Shown piece by piece: positions 37,033 through 45,061 of a stretch of 64,000 nucleotides of DNA. The DNA is from Pontiella desulfatans (GTDB lineage: Bacteria > Verrucomicrobiota > Kiritimatiellia > Kiritimatiellales > Pontiellaceae). Position 1 is the first letter of the stretch; each line of letters starts with the position of its first letter. The stretch covers positions 1,036,330 to 1,100,329 of the forward strand of contig NZ_CAAHFG010000004.1 of assembly GCF_900890425.1 (NCBI RefSeq), written 5' to 3'. Below the pieces are notes generated by a model, which saw only the letters and a list, made by a program, of their open reading frames with translations, was not told the origin of the DNA and ran no database searches. A program made the position numbers and the translations under genes.

Positions 37033-39417
37033 TTAAACTGCGTAAAGTTCTTCGGTTAAATCATGGATCGCTTCGTCGTAGGCGGCTTTGCCGCCAAAGG
37101 CCCGGATGATCTCCGGAGCGGTGCCCAGTTGTTTGATCGGGTCGAGCGTGATGATGGCGGGGTTTTCCAGATCGGCGAGGCCGTCGTCGGCATATTTTTC
37201 GAGCAGTGCATCAATCACGTTACGGGCGAGGTCGCCGTAGCGGGTGAAATAGTCACGTTTTCTGACCTGCTCGGCCCGCTCGCGACGAGTGAGTGGTTTT
37301 TGCTCATAGGCGATATGGCAGATCAAATCGAACGGATCAAAGTCGGAACCGATTTCTTCCTGTAACGCCGCAAATAGAATGCCGTGCTCTTCAAGCTCAT
37401 CCACAATGGCCCGTTTTTTATCGGCTTGCTTCCATTTACTGAGAAAAGCATCCAGCGTGGCACAGGCCGAGCGGATATTCGCACGGGTGTAGTCACGCAG
37501 ACTTTCGGTGATAATTTTCCCGTCGTGGCCCATGTACTGAACGCGCTCTTTAAGGATCACCACTTCCACGCCGTTTACATTCACTTTCCGGCGCGTCCGG
37601 TATTCTTCCGTTTCTTCTGCCACAAACGAAACATCTGGTGTTTCGGGATCAGGGAACTCGACGGTTTCGCCCGTCAGATCATCAATGAGCAGAGCATCAT
37701 CCGCTTCGTCCTCGGTTCCGGAGATGTCATCATCCTGGACGGCGTCTTTCACACGAACGGGATCGCCATCAAATTCCTTGTCTGCGAAAAGCGCAGTGAC
37801 ATTGCGAAAATCCATAATGGTGAAGTAATTTTTGCCGTAGTCTTCGTTAATACGAGTTCCGCGCCCAATGATCTGCTTAAACTCCGTCATTGATCCGATA
37901 TTGGAGTCGAGGACGATCAGCTTACAGGTCTGGGCATCCACACCGGTAGACATCAGTTTCGAGGTCGTCGCAATGACCGGATAAGGTTCACTTGGGCTGA
38001 TGAAGGAGTCGAGGTGACGCTTTCCCTCTTCGTTATCGCCGGTAATCTGCATTACATATTTACTGCTACGTGCGACTTCATCGGCATTAGCATTCGCAAG
38101 AGCGGTTCTCATTCCTTCGGCGTGCTCAATGTCCACGCAGAAGACAATAGTTTTGGAGAAACGCCCACTGCCCTTTAGAAATTCGGTAATTTTTTCGGCA
38201 ACCAGCGTTCGACGTTCATCGATGACGATGTTCTTATCAAAGTCGGAACGGTTATAAATTCGATCCTCCACCGGATTGCCGTCTTTGTCCTTAAATCCCT
38301 TCGGTGGTCTCCAGCCCTCGGCATCCACATCCAGCGTCACCTTAATGACTTTGTAGGGGGCGAGGAACCCGTCGTCTATGCCCTGTTTTAGGGAGTAGGT
38401 GTAAAGCGGATCTCCAAAGTATTCGCTACTGGAAACATCCTTTGTTTCTTTTGGCGTTGCCGTCAGGCCGACATGAGTGGCTCCCGCAAAATAATCCAGG
38501 ATTTCCCGCCACTTGCTGTCTTCTCGGGCACTTCCCCGGTGGCACTCGTCTACGATAATCAGGTCGAAAAAGTCCGGACTAAACTGCTTGTAGGCATCGT
38601 TATTGTTATTGTCAGAGAGCCCCTGATACAGGGCGAGGTAGATATTGTAAGCCGTATCAATCTTCTTGTTTTTAATGACCGTAGCCGCTTCTTTGAAATG
38701 GCGAAAATCGCCGCGAATGGTCTGATCAATTAGTGCCGTCCGGTCGGCCAGAAATAGAATCCGCTTTTTAAGACCGCTTTTCCAGAGGCGGTAAATGATC
38801 TGAAATGCGGCATAGGTTTTCCCGGTCCCAGTTGCCATCACCAGCAGATGACGGTTGTCTCCTTCATTTTTGGCAATGGTCTCTACGGTGCGGTTAACAG
38901 CAATTTGCTGGTAATAACGCGGAGAACGACCGGAGCCGTCTGCAAAATAGTCTTGAGCTACGATCGGGTCAACTTCGTCAGCAATATCCTTGAAAGCTTT
39001 ATACTTCAGCCAAAGCTGTTCCGGTGATGGGAAGGTGTTCAAAGGAAGCTCTGTTTCAATGTCTCCGTCTTTTACAGTTCGATCGTGAAATAGGAATGCG
39101 TCTCCATTGCTGCTGAAAACAAATGGAATATCCAGTGTTTCTGCATAGCCGAGAGCCTGCTGCATGCCTGCATTCACCGAATGTTTGTTGTCTTTGGCTT
39201 CAATGACAGCAATAGGAATGTTCGGTTTGTAATAGAGAATGTAGTCTGCCCGTTTCTTTGCTCCACGAGTGTAGAGTTTGCCCCGCACATAAATTCGGCC
39301 GTCAGTGAAGCTGACCTCTTCGCGAATCTGGGTTTGAATATTCCAGCCGGCCTCCTTCAGGGCCGGGGTAATAAATTTTGTGCAGATGTCGCGTTCGGAG
39401 AGTTGCTTCTTATTCAT
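37033..39417 (-). CDS. hsdR: Type I restriction endonuclease subunit R
   Basis: 794 residues from ATG 39417 (MNKKQLSERDICTKFITPAL); the longer frame to 39543 lies within the regulator gene and is not used. The N-terminal nuclease domain has the VIEAKDNK motif (PD-(D/E)xK). The helicase motor shows Walker A MATGTGKT, the DEAH-like VDECHRG, TATPKET and late motif VI GRGTRINE. The enzyme translocates unmodified DNA with ATP and cleaves at a distance. The start overlaps the stop of the helix-turn-helix gene by 8 bp, which makes a regulator-restriction coupling likely. Confidence 0.97.
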   Translation of the reverse strand: MNKKQLSERDICTKFITPALKEAGWNIQTQIREEVSFTDGRIYVRGKLYTRGAKKRADYILYYKPNIPIAVIEAKDNKHSVNAGMQQALGYAETLDIPFVFSSNGDAFLFHDRTVKDGDIETELPLNTFPSPEQLWLKYKAFKDIADEVDPIVAQDYFADGSGRSPRYYQQIAVNRTVETIAKNEGDNRHLLVMATGTGKTYAAFQIIYRLWKSGLKKRILFLADRTALIDQTIRGDFRHFKEAATVIKNKKIDTAYNIYLALYQGLSDNNNNDAYKQFSPDFFDLIIVDECHRGSAREDSKWREILDYFAGATHVGLTATPKETKDVSSSEYFGDPLYTYSLKQGIDDGFLAPYKVIKVTLDVDAEGWRPPKGFKDKDGNPVEDRIYNRSDFDKNIVIDERRTLVAEKITEFLKGSGRFSKTIVFCVDIEHAEGMRTALANANADEVARSSKYVMQITGDNEEGKRHLDSFISPSEPYPVIATTSKLMSTGVDAQTCKLIVLDSNIGSMTEFKQIIGRGTRINEDYGKNYFTIMDFRNVTALFADKEFDGDPVRVKDAVQDDDISGTEDEADDALLIDDLTGETVEFPDPETPDVSFVAEETEEYRTRRKVNVNGVEVVILKERVQYMGHDGKIITESLRDYTRANIRSACATLDAFLSKWKQADKKRAIVDELEEHGILFAALQEEIGSDFDPFDLICHIAYEQKPLTRRERAEQVRKRDYFTRYGDLARNVIDALLEKYADDGLADLENPAIITLDPIKQLGTAPEIIRAFGGKAAYDEAIHDLTEELYAV

Positions 39418-39619
39418 CGTCCAGCTCTCCCTGTTTTCTTTTGTCATCGCAAAACTGCTCAAACTGTCGCTGAGCCAACTTGGAAGGTTTGGTTTTCTCG
39501 TTCTCCCAGCGATTGACGGTGGCAAAACTGACGCCGAGAGCATGAGCCAGTTCTTCCTGGCTGAGATGCAGTGCAGAGCGCACGGCCTTTACCTCTTCTG
39601 AAAATGGTTTGGTGCCCAT
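39410..39619 (-). CDS. Small helix-turn-helix (XRE/Cro-like) regulator
   Basis: 69 residues from ATG 39619, which has AAGGA about seven bases upstream; a longer frame starts at 39655. The helix-turn-helix is in SEEVKAVRSALHLSQEELA followed by FATVNRWENEKTKPS, the typical XRE recognition helix. The C-terminus is charged. It opens the restriction operon and overlaps hsdR by 8 bp. Controllers of this size often time restriction after methylation, or repress the operon; either role fits here but no operator could be identified in the short upstream region (39620-39783). Confidence 0.85.
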   Translation of the reverse strand: MGTKPFSEEVKAVRSALHLSQEELAHALGVSFATVNRWENEKTKPSKLAQRQFEQFCDDKRKQGELDDE

Positions 39620-39783
39620 ATCTTTCCTTCTCGCGTTCGCTAAAGTCCTGGGCATAATATAACACCTGTTATAGCTTGTGCAACGGCGTTTTTTTTAGGG
39701 CAGAAAAAAAACAACTCTCTTCCGACACATTCTCTGTTTCTCCGGTAAGTAACCCCACACGTACGAAACTATGGGAGAAGCGA

Positions 39784-39975
39784 ATGGATATTAATGATTT
39801 GTTTGACGGAATCGCGGATGCATTTCGCCAGTATCAGGAAGAAACGGAGATGTCTGTTTCCGGACTTGAGGAGAGTGTGGATGCAAAAATACAGAGAACG
39901 GAGAAGCAGATGAGCGAAGAAATCGAGGTTAATCGGCCTTCTGGCGGAGATTGGCCTGAAGGTAAGTCCGGATAG
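39784..39975 (+). CDS. Small hypothetical protein, possibly 3'-truncated
   Basis: 63 residues from ATG 39784, with a GGGAG stretch upstream. The text is acidic and helical (DLFDGIADAFRQYQEETEMS, then DAKIQRTEKQMSEEIEVN) and then changes to Gly/Pro-rich residues before the stop, as if a coiled-coil gene were shifted out of frame. It is divergent from the restriction operon and convergent with tmRNA. No family is recognised. It may be a real small protein or the remainder of a longer gene. Confidence 0.35.
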   Translation: MDINDLFDGIADAFRQYQEETEMSVSGLEESVDAKIQRTEKQMSEEIEVNRPSGGDWPEGKSG

Positions 39976-40000
39976 CGAGTGTCATAACTATTTTCGTTCT

Positions 40001-40046
40001 AAAAAGTTAAGGCCAACACCCTCTCATCAGAGAGGAGGTTGGCCTA
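40001..40046 (-). terminator. Terminator of the tmRNA gene
   Basis: On the minus strand the stem GGCCAAC(A)CCCTCTC / GAGAGGA(G)GTTGGCC (40011-40043) is followed by TTAACTTTTT. It lies 9 bp beyond the 3' end of tmRNA. The stem is interrupted by one unpaired base on each side and has an ATCA loop. Confidence 0.85.
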
Positions 40047-40054
40047 ACAGAGTT

Positions 40055-40408
40055 TGGTGGAGGCGGGGGGAATTGAACCCCCGTCCGAATAAGAGTCACA
40101 GCAGCTTCTACGTGTGTAGTCGGGCATTAAAAGATTCGCCGCCTCCGCTGCCACCCGTCAGAGCCACTTTGGTCGCTAGAATCCTGTTGGGTTTCGCGCC
40201 GCGTCCCGGATCCCCGGAGTTGGCACTAGCTTGTTGTCGTCGCCTCTATCCCCTAACAAGCTTCAAGGTAGAGACGTAGCGGAACTATGCCGCCATTGCG
40301 TAACTTTCGTCAGCATTTATGTTTTTTGGGCTCCTTTTTACGAGGCCTGGAGTCCAACCTCGACACGCCACTGAAGCTTCAACCTACCCGTCGAAACCAG
40401 TCGCCCCC
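40055..40408 (-). ncRNA. ssrA: Transfer-messenger RNA
   Basis: 354 nt. The 3' end reads GGGGGUUCAAUUCCCCCCGC followed by CUCCACCA, a T-arm plus acceptor with encoded CCA; the 5' end reads GGGGGCGACUGGUUUCGACG. The first seven bases pair with the last acceptor strand (one G-U). The tag reading frame is at 40314-40285: GCU GAC GAA AGU UAC GCA AUG GCG GCA UAG, giving the predicted tag ADESYAMAA, preceded by an AUAAAU resume-like context. The tag is close to the E. coli type ANDENYALAA, with Met in place of Leu. It rescues stalled ribosomes with SmpB (not in window). tmRNA genes are frequent island insertion sites. Confidence 0.95.
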
Positions 40409-40471
40409 AAATCATTGGGTTTTAAGCAGAGACAGAGGGAACACGAAAAACGTTCAACCGTCAACACAGGT

Positions 40472-40669
40472 TCATCGGATATTTCTAAGGCCCGGACTCT
40501 CGTGCGGTCTTCCACCGGGTGCCCGCCCGCCGAGGGGCGGGGCAAAATTGGAATGCAGGGTGTTGCCCTGGCTACTGGCGGTATAGGTTGCGAATGGGGA
40601 GTGGCGGCGGTTCCACCAGCGGGTTACCGGTAACCGGGCGGTCCATGGTATGGTTAGTTTGTGTCGCAT
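40472..40669 (-). CDS. Small basic protein, tandem paralogue of the next gene
   Basis: 65 residues from ATG 40669, with AAGGAAGG about nine bases upstream. It begins MRHKLTIPWTARLPVTRWWNRRH, sharing the PW..RL..WWNRR pattern with the 61-residue protein encoded at 40910-40725; the tail has no similarity to it. It is basic and has no signal peptide. A 14-bp palindrome GGTTACCGGTAACC lies inside the coding region. Function is unknown. The Shine-Dalgarno and the paralogue support it, but it may also be a decaying copy. The 316 bp upstream of tmRNA hold only this gene and presumably the tmRNA promoter. Confidence 0.45.
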   Translation of the reverse strand: MRHKLTIPWTARLPVTRWWNRRHSPFATYTASSQGNTLHSNFAPPLGGRAPGGRPHESPGLRNIR

Positions 40670-40724
40670 TTCGGAATCCTTCCTTATCGAAGGTTTCTTT
40701 TGCAAAAACAGTGCCAACCTTGGT

Positions 40725-40910
40725 TCAGTCTTTGCCGGTGCGGTGAAGCGCCCCCAGATGGTTGAGATCGTCCTCGTGCAGCGGCGCGGATTTAACGGTG
40801 TTGCTTTCCGGATCATCGCGGTATTTCCTGCGATTCCACCATTTGCCGTCGTGCTGGTTGCCCTGACGCCCGTTCCGCAATCGAACTCTCCATGGAACTT
40901 GAAGTTTCAT
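40725..40910 (-). CDS. Small basic hypothetical protein (WWNRR type)
   Basis: 61 residues from ATG 40910, preceded at proper distance by AAAGGAGC, one of the best Shine-Dalgarno sequences in the window. It starts MKLQVPWRVRLRNGRQGNQH and contains WWNRRKYRDD, then a polar tail with His-rich LHEDDLNHLGALHRTGK. It is strongly basic and lacks hydrophobic segments. The neighbouring gene at 40669 shares its core motif. I do not recognise the family; a nucleic-acid- or ribosome-binding role would suit the charge, but that is a guess. Confidence 0.55.
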   Translation of the reverse strand: MKLQVPWRVRLRNGRQGNQHDGKWWNRRKYRDDPESNTVKSAPLHEDDLNHLGALHRTGKD

Positions 40911-41076
40911 GCCAATGCTCCTTTCGTCCAGTTAGACTGCATTTATGAGAAAACAGTCAATATTCGCTCCTCCAAATATCACGAACCGTGCCAGGAGCAT
41001 GCCGATGTGTTCTGGCTCTGGGCGGGGCGCCCGTTTTAACATGCTGTCCTTTTCACTCACGTTTTGTTCGTTCCTT

Positions 41077-41124
41077 TTGCATCGCGCACCAGGTTCGTGT
41101 AGAGTGGCGCGCTCTAACCGGAGG
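41077..41124 (+). promoter_or_regulatory. Possible promoter and Shine-Dalgarno of the long redox/isoprenoid operon
   Basis: A TTGCAT box (41077-41082) and TAGAGT (41100-41105) are 17 bp apart, with a weak match to sigma-70 consensus. GGAGG at 41120-41124 precedes ATG 41130 by five bases and firmly sets the start. Confidence 0.4.
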
Positions 41125-41129
41125 TAGTC

Positions 41130-42311
41130 ATGGAAAAATGGATGGGTTGTTTATTGGTGGCGGCGGTGGCTGCCGGGGCGGTTGCGGACGATTGGCATAC
41201 CTGGCGCGGCCCGAATGGAGACGGGATCTCGAATGAAAAGGGTTGGAATCCGATGGGCGCGAAAACGCTTTGGACCAAGGAACTGGGCGTGGGCTATTCC
41301 ACCGTCAGCGTCAAGGGCAACAAGCTCTACACCATGGGGCACCAGGAGGGCACCGATATCGTATATTGCCTCGATGCGAAGAGCGGCGAGAAGATCTGGG
41401 ACTATTCCTATCCGTGCAAAACCGGGAAATACAAGGGGCCGCGTGCAACACCGGTGGTTGATGGGCAATTTCTCTACACCGTTAGCCGCGAAGGCGAGCT
41501 GTTCTGCTTCGAGGCCGAGTCCGGCCAGAAAAAGTGGAGCCTCGATGTGCTTGATGAAACCAAGAATGAGGATAGTCGTTGGGGATGGGGAATATCGACT
41601 TCGGCGGTCGTGGAAGGCGACCTGATCCTGCTCAACATCGGAAAGGCCGGAACGGCGGTTGATAAGCATACCGGAAAGATCCAGTGGACGAGTTCGGGGC
41701 TGCAGAGTTATGCCTCCCCCGTGGTCTTCACGCACAAGGGGAAGCGGCTGGCCGCCATCTTCAGCGCGCCCGGCCTCCAGATCGTCGATGCCAAGTCCGG
41801 AAAGAAGATCGACGACTACGGATGGGAAACCAAGTATGACATCAACGGCGCCGACCCGTTGGTCATCGGCGACCGGATTTTCATCTCCTCCGGCTATGAT
41901 CGCGAAGCCGCCATGTTGGATTTTTCATCGGGCAAGCTGAAAAAACTGTGGAACAGCGACGTCATGAAAATGCAGTTCAGCAGCGCGATCCATGCCGATG
42001 GATACATCTACGGGGTGACGGGGCAGAATAAGAAAAAAGGGCACCTGCGTTGCATCGATATGGACGGCGAAGAGCAGTGGAGCATGCCGATCGGGTTTGG
42101 TTCCGTGATTGCAGCCGATGGCAAGCTGATTGCGTTGGGCGAAAAGGGAACCCTCTACTTTGCTGAAATTTCCCCGAAGGAATATAAGGAAATTTCAAGC
42201 ATCGAAACCGGACTCAGCCAGCTCTGCTGGACGCCCCCCGTGCTCGCCAACGGCATCGTCTATTGCCGCAACGACAAGGGAACCCTCGTCGCCGTCGATG
42301 TCTCGAAATAA
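41130..42311 (+). CDS. Exported PQQ-like beta-propeller protein
   Basis: 393 residues with a signal peptide (about 1-19). Repeats of the type CLDAKSGEKIWDYSY, CFEAESGQKKWSLDV and KHTGKIQWTSSG mark a PQQ-like (WD-type) propeller of about seven or eight blades; N-terminal WHTWRGPNGDGIS is the standard start of this subgroup. No residues for PQQ or heme binding can be claimed, so a structural or partner-binding role in the periplasm is as likely as dehydrogenase activity. It is the first gene of a long coupled operon, overlapping the ferredoxin gene by 14 bp. Confidence 0.85.
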   Translation: MEKWMGCLLVAAVAAGAVADDWHTWRGPNGDGISNEKGWNPMGAKTLWTKELGVGYSTVSVKGNKLYTMGHQEGTDIVYCLDAKSGEKIWDYSYPCKTGKYKGPRATPVVDGQFLYTVSREGELFCFEAESGQKKWSLDVLDETKNEDSRWGWGISTSAVVEGDLILLNIGKAGTAVDKHTGKIQWTSSGLQSYASPVVFTHKGKRLAAIFSAPGLQIVDAKSGKKIDDYGWETKYDINGADPLVIGDRIFISSGYDREAAMLDFSSGKLKKLWNSDVMKMQFSSAIHADGYIYGVTGQNKKKGHLRCIDMDGEEQWSMPIGFGSVIAADGKLIALGEKGTLYFAEISPKEYKEISSIETGLSQLCWTPPVLANGIVYCRNDKGTLVAVDVSK

Positions 42312-43002
42312 ATCCATTCTAATATGCCAATGCGCCGAGCGCGGGTTGGTTAACGTAGACGGAGCTTCCGGCTCCGTTGCGGATGGGCAGGTGGTTTCTA
42401 TTCCCGACCTCTGCAAGGCCGCTGCCGAGCGCGATCCCGTGCTGGGAAACGGCTTCACCGAAATCCATGCCTGCCATCCCCGCGCCGTTCAAGCCCTCTT
42501 TGACTTTGCGGGGCACAAGTTGTCCGGTGATGTGGAGATCGTCAACCACCGCACCAATCCCCCCATCTCCCCATCTCCCGCTCTCCCTCTCGATACAGGC
42601 GGCCCAGCCGCCTGGTACCCGGTCATCGACTACGACCGCTGCACCTCCTGCGGGCAGTGCCACGACTTCTGCCTGTTCGGGGTCTACGAAAAAACGGAAG
42701 CGGGCAAGGTGGTCGTCGCCCATCCATCCAGCTGCAAGAACAACTGCCCGGCCTGCGCCCGCATCTGCCCCGAGACCGCCATCATCTTTCCCAAGGTCGG
42801 CGAGTCGCCCATCGATGGCGCCGAGATCACCGACGAAGAAACCCAGAAGGCCAACGTGAAAATCAATGTCGATGAGCTCCTCGGCGACGATGTCTACGCC
42901 GCCCTCAACGCCCGCAAGCAGAAGCGCCGTTCCCTGCTCAACCAAAAGAAGATCGACCAGGCGCTCGAAGAACGCCGCCACTGCTCGGAGAAAGAAGAAT
43001 GA
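42298..43002 (+). CDS. Ferredoxin-type 4Fe-4S protein
   Basis: 234 residues from ATG 42298, inside the end of the propeller gene. The N-terminal about 90 residues contain single Cys residues (CQCAERGL) of unknown use. Two clusters follow: CTSCGQCHDFC and a partial second set CKNNCPACARIC with CP. The tail is basic (ARKQKRRSLLNQKK). It probably shuttles electrons to the radical SAM enzyme encoded directly downstream, whose start overlaps its stop by 4 bp. No signal peptide is present, so it is cytosolic. Family assignment beyond ferredoxin is not possible. Confidence 0.85.
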   Translation: MSRNKSILICQCAERGLVNVDGASGSVADGQVVSIPDLCKAAAERDPVLGNGFTEIHACHPRAVQALFDFAGHKLSGDVEIVNHRTNPPISPSPALPLDTGGPAAWYPVIDYDRCTSCGQCHDFCLFGVYEKTEAGKVVVAHPSSCKNNCPACARICPETAIIFPKVGESPIDGAEITDEETQKANVKINVDELLGDDVYAALNARKQKRRSLLNQKKIDQALEERRHCSEKEE

Positions 43003-44192
43003 GTGCCACGTTGATGAAGCGCCTGATGACCGAACCGGACAAGCGGCTGCTGTGGAAGTTCGCCTACAACTTCGGCTACAAGGGCATGCGCTCCATCGAG
43101 CGCTTCCAGAAGCGGCTGAAGCAAGGCGAATATTTCCCGGCCTTCCTCTTCATCTCCGTCACCAACGCCTGCAACCTCGCCTGCCAGGGCTGCTGGGTGT
43201 CGCAATCCAACCCCCCGAAGGAGATCGCGCCCGGCACGCTCGACAACCTGATCACGGAATGCAAGAAGCAGGGCTCCTACTTCTTCGGCATCCTCGGCGG
43301 CGAACCGTTGCTCTACGACGGCCTTTTCGAGGTCTTCGAAAAGCATCCCGAATGCTATTTCCTGCTCTTCACCAACGGTATGATGATCACCGATGCCGTC
43401 GCCAAGGAGATGCGCCGCATCGGCAACATCAGCCCGCTCATCAGCATCGAAGGGCTCGAAGAGGTCAGCGATGTCCGGCGCGGCGGCGAAAGCGTCTACC
43501 AACAATCCATGATGGGCCTCGCCAACTGCACCAGGAACCGGCTCGTCACCGGCGTCTGCACCAGCGTCTGCAAGTCCAACATCGACGACCTCGCCAACGA
43601 AAAGTTCGTCAACGAGGTAGCCCGGCTCGGCGCCCACTACCTCTGGTACTACATCTACCGCCCCGTCGGCCCCAACCCGACCCCGTCGCTCGCGCTCAAT
43701 TCCGAACAGGTCACCGACCTGCGCCGCTTCATGGTCGATGTCCGCCGCAAGGCCCCGATCATGGTGGTCGATGCCTACTGGGACGACCAAGGCGCGGCGC
43801 TCTGCCCGGCCGCCGTCGGAATCGCCAACCACATCAGCCCCGATGGCTACATCGAACCCTGCCCGCCGCTCCAATTCGCCAAGGACAACATCGGCGACGG
43901 CACCGGGCTCTACGACATTTTCAACAACTCCGAATTCCTCGCCAAGTTCCGCTCCATGTGCACCGCCACCACCCAGGGCTGCATCATCATGGAACACCCC
44001 GGCAAGCTGGCCGAATTCATCGAGTCCGAGGACGCAACCGACAGCTCCGGGCGCGGCACGCTGCTGCAGGAACTCGGCTGCATGGGCTCCTGCGGCAGCC
44101 ACCACCAACCCGGCAAAGAGATTCCCGAACGCAGCTGGGCCTACCGCTTCGCCAAAAAACACTGGTTCTTCGGGTTCGGGGCCTACGGTTAA
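42999..44192 (+). CDS. Radical SAM enzyme with C-terminal Cys-rich region
   Basis: 397 residues. The cluster motif is Cys58-x3-Cys62-x2-Cys65 in NACNLACQGCW, followed by GGEPLLYDG (SAM/cluster contact), TNGMMI and SIEGLEE. The C-terminal third has further cysteines (CPAAVG, CPPLQF, CTATTQGC, CMGSC) that could hold auxiliary [4Fe-4S] clusters, as in SPASM-type proteins. It makes a 5'-deoxyadenosyl radical for an unknown reaction. HpnH-like hopanoid enzymes are in the same broad superfamily, which is of interest because a cyclase gene lies next downstream; the match is not specific. A perfect palindrome separates it from the following gene. Confidence 0.92.
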   Translation: MSATLMKRLMTEPDKRLLWKFAYNFGYKGMRSIERFQKRLKQGEYFPAFLFISVTNACNLACQGCWVSQSNPPKEIAPGTLDNLITECKKQGSYFFGILGGEPLLYDGLFEVFEKHPECYFLLFTNGMMITDAVAKEMRRIGNISPLISIEGLEEVSDVRRGGESVYQQSMMGLANCTRNRLVTGVCTSVCKSNIDDLANEKFVNEVARLGAHYLWYYIYRPVGPNPTPSLALNSEQVTDLRRFMVDVRRKAPIMVVDAYWDDQGAALCPAAVGIANHISPDGYIEPCPPLQFAKDNIGDGTGLYDIFNNSEFLAKFRSMCTATTQGCIIMEHPGKLAEFIESEDATDSSGRGTLLQELGCMGSCGSHHQPGKEIPERSWAYRFAKKHWFFGFGAYG

Positions 44193-44198
44193 GGAGGA

Positions 44199-44252
44199 GG
44201 GGGCGGTCCTGTGAAATAATGTTTTAAAACATTATTTCACAGGACCGCCCCC
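44199..44252. repeat. Perfect 54-bp palindrome
   Basis: Each 27-bp arm (GGGGGCGGTCCTGTGAAATA.. and its exact complement) meets at TTTTAAAA. It lies between the radical SAM gene and the cyclase-like gene. The arm text GGTCCT(G/A)TG and AAAT(A/G)ATG is shared with the palindrome inside the gene at 60851, so both belong to one family. It could act as a transcript hairpin within the operon. Confidence 0.93.
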
Positions 44253-44263
44253 TAAGCTAAGGG

Positions 44264-45061
44264 ATGCAGAGAAAATCATTATCAGACCGCCTGTTGCAAT
44301 CGGCCGCCGCTTCCCGCCGCTTCCTTGACGAAGGCTCGCTCGACAAGATTGCCCGCTTTGTCCGGGATCGGCAAAATGCTGACGGCGGCTTCCGCGGCCG
44401 CGATGCGAGGAGCGATCTCTACTACACCGTCTTCGCGGTGGCCTGCCTCAAGGCCCTCGGCTATCCGCCCCCGGTTTTCAAGATCTGGAAATATGTCCTT
44501 TCGTTCGGCATGGGGAAAGAGCTGGATCTTGTGCATCTCGTTTGTCTGATCCGGCTGCGCACGGTCTTCCCGCATCTGGGGTTCACCCGCCGCCGATTGC
44601 TCAACGGGCTGCAAAGGTTCAAGGCCGAATCGGCCTATGGCCTGTTCCTGAAGCTCTTTGCCGCAGATTTCCAGTTCGCCGCGCCTTCCGCGCCCATCGC
44701 GGTTTCCCTCGCCGATCCCACCACCAACCTGGCGGCGGCGCTCATGGTGGGCAACCAGGAGGGGGTTGCCGAAGAGCTGCTCGCCCGCGCCCACGCGTCC
44801 GGCGGCTTCACCCCCTCGAAACAGATCCATGTTCCCGACCTGCTCTCCACGGCGACGGCGCTGTTTGCACTGACGCAGCGCGGCATCAACCTGGACGAAA
44901 TCCACAAGCCGTGCTTCCTTTATGCCGAATCGCTCTGGCGCGACAGCGGCGGTTTTGCCGGGCACCGCGCCGACGAATTCGAGGATGTCGAATACACCTT
45001 CTACGCCCTGCTTGCCATCGGCTGCCTCACCCAATCCATGGCCAAGGATTATGGAAATTGA
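44264..45061 (+). CDS. Prenyltransferase/squalene-cyclase-type alpha/alpha-toroid protein
   Basis: 265 residues. Repeats such as RQNADGGFRGRDARSDLYYT, LLNGLQRF and SGGFAGHRADEFEDVEYT resemble the toroid repeats of protein prenyltransferase beta subunits and squalene cyclases. The DxDDTA motif is not present, so catalysis cannot be claimed. There is no signal peptide. It overlaps the longer cyclase-like gene by 11 bp, and the two may form a pair. Start ATG 44264 follows the repeat sequence with a weak TAAGGG upstream. Confidence 0.8.
   Translation: MQRKSLSDRLLQSAAASRRFLDEGSLDKIARFVRDRQNADGGFRGRDARSDLYYTVFAVACLKALGYPPPVFKIWKYVLSFGMGKELDLVHLVCLIRLRTVFPHLGFTRRRLLNGLQRFKAESAYGLFLKLFAADFQFAAPSAPIAVSLADPTTNLAAALMVGNQEGVAEELLARAHASGGFTPSKQIHVPDLLSTATALFALTQRGINLDEIHKPCFLYAESLWRDSGGFAGHRADEFEDVEYTFYALLAIGCLTQSMAKDYGN

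Noticed and set aside
40009-40060. attL/attR of an island integrated at ssrA
   Set aside because: No second copy of the tmRNA 3' end and no integrase were found in the window.
42894-44162. Long open frame opposite the radical SAM gene (422 codons)
   Set aside because: It mirrors a gene with clear catalytic cysteines in high-GC DNA; the protein is low-complexity Val/Ala/Glu text.
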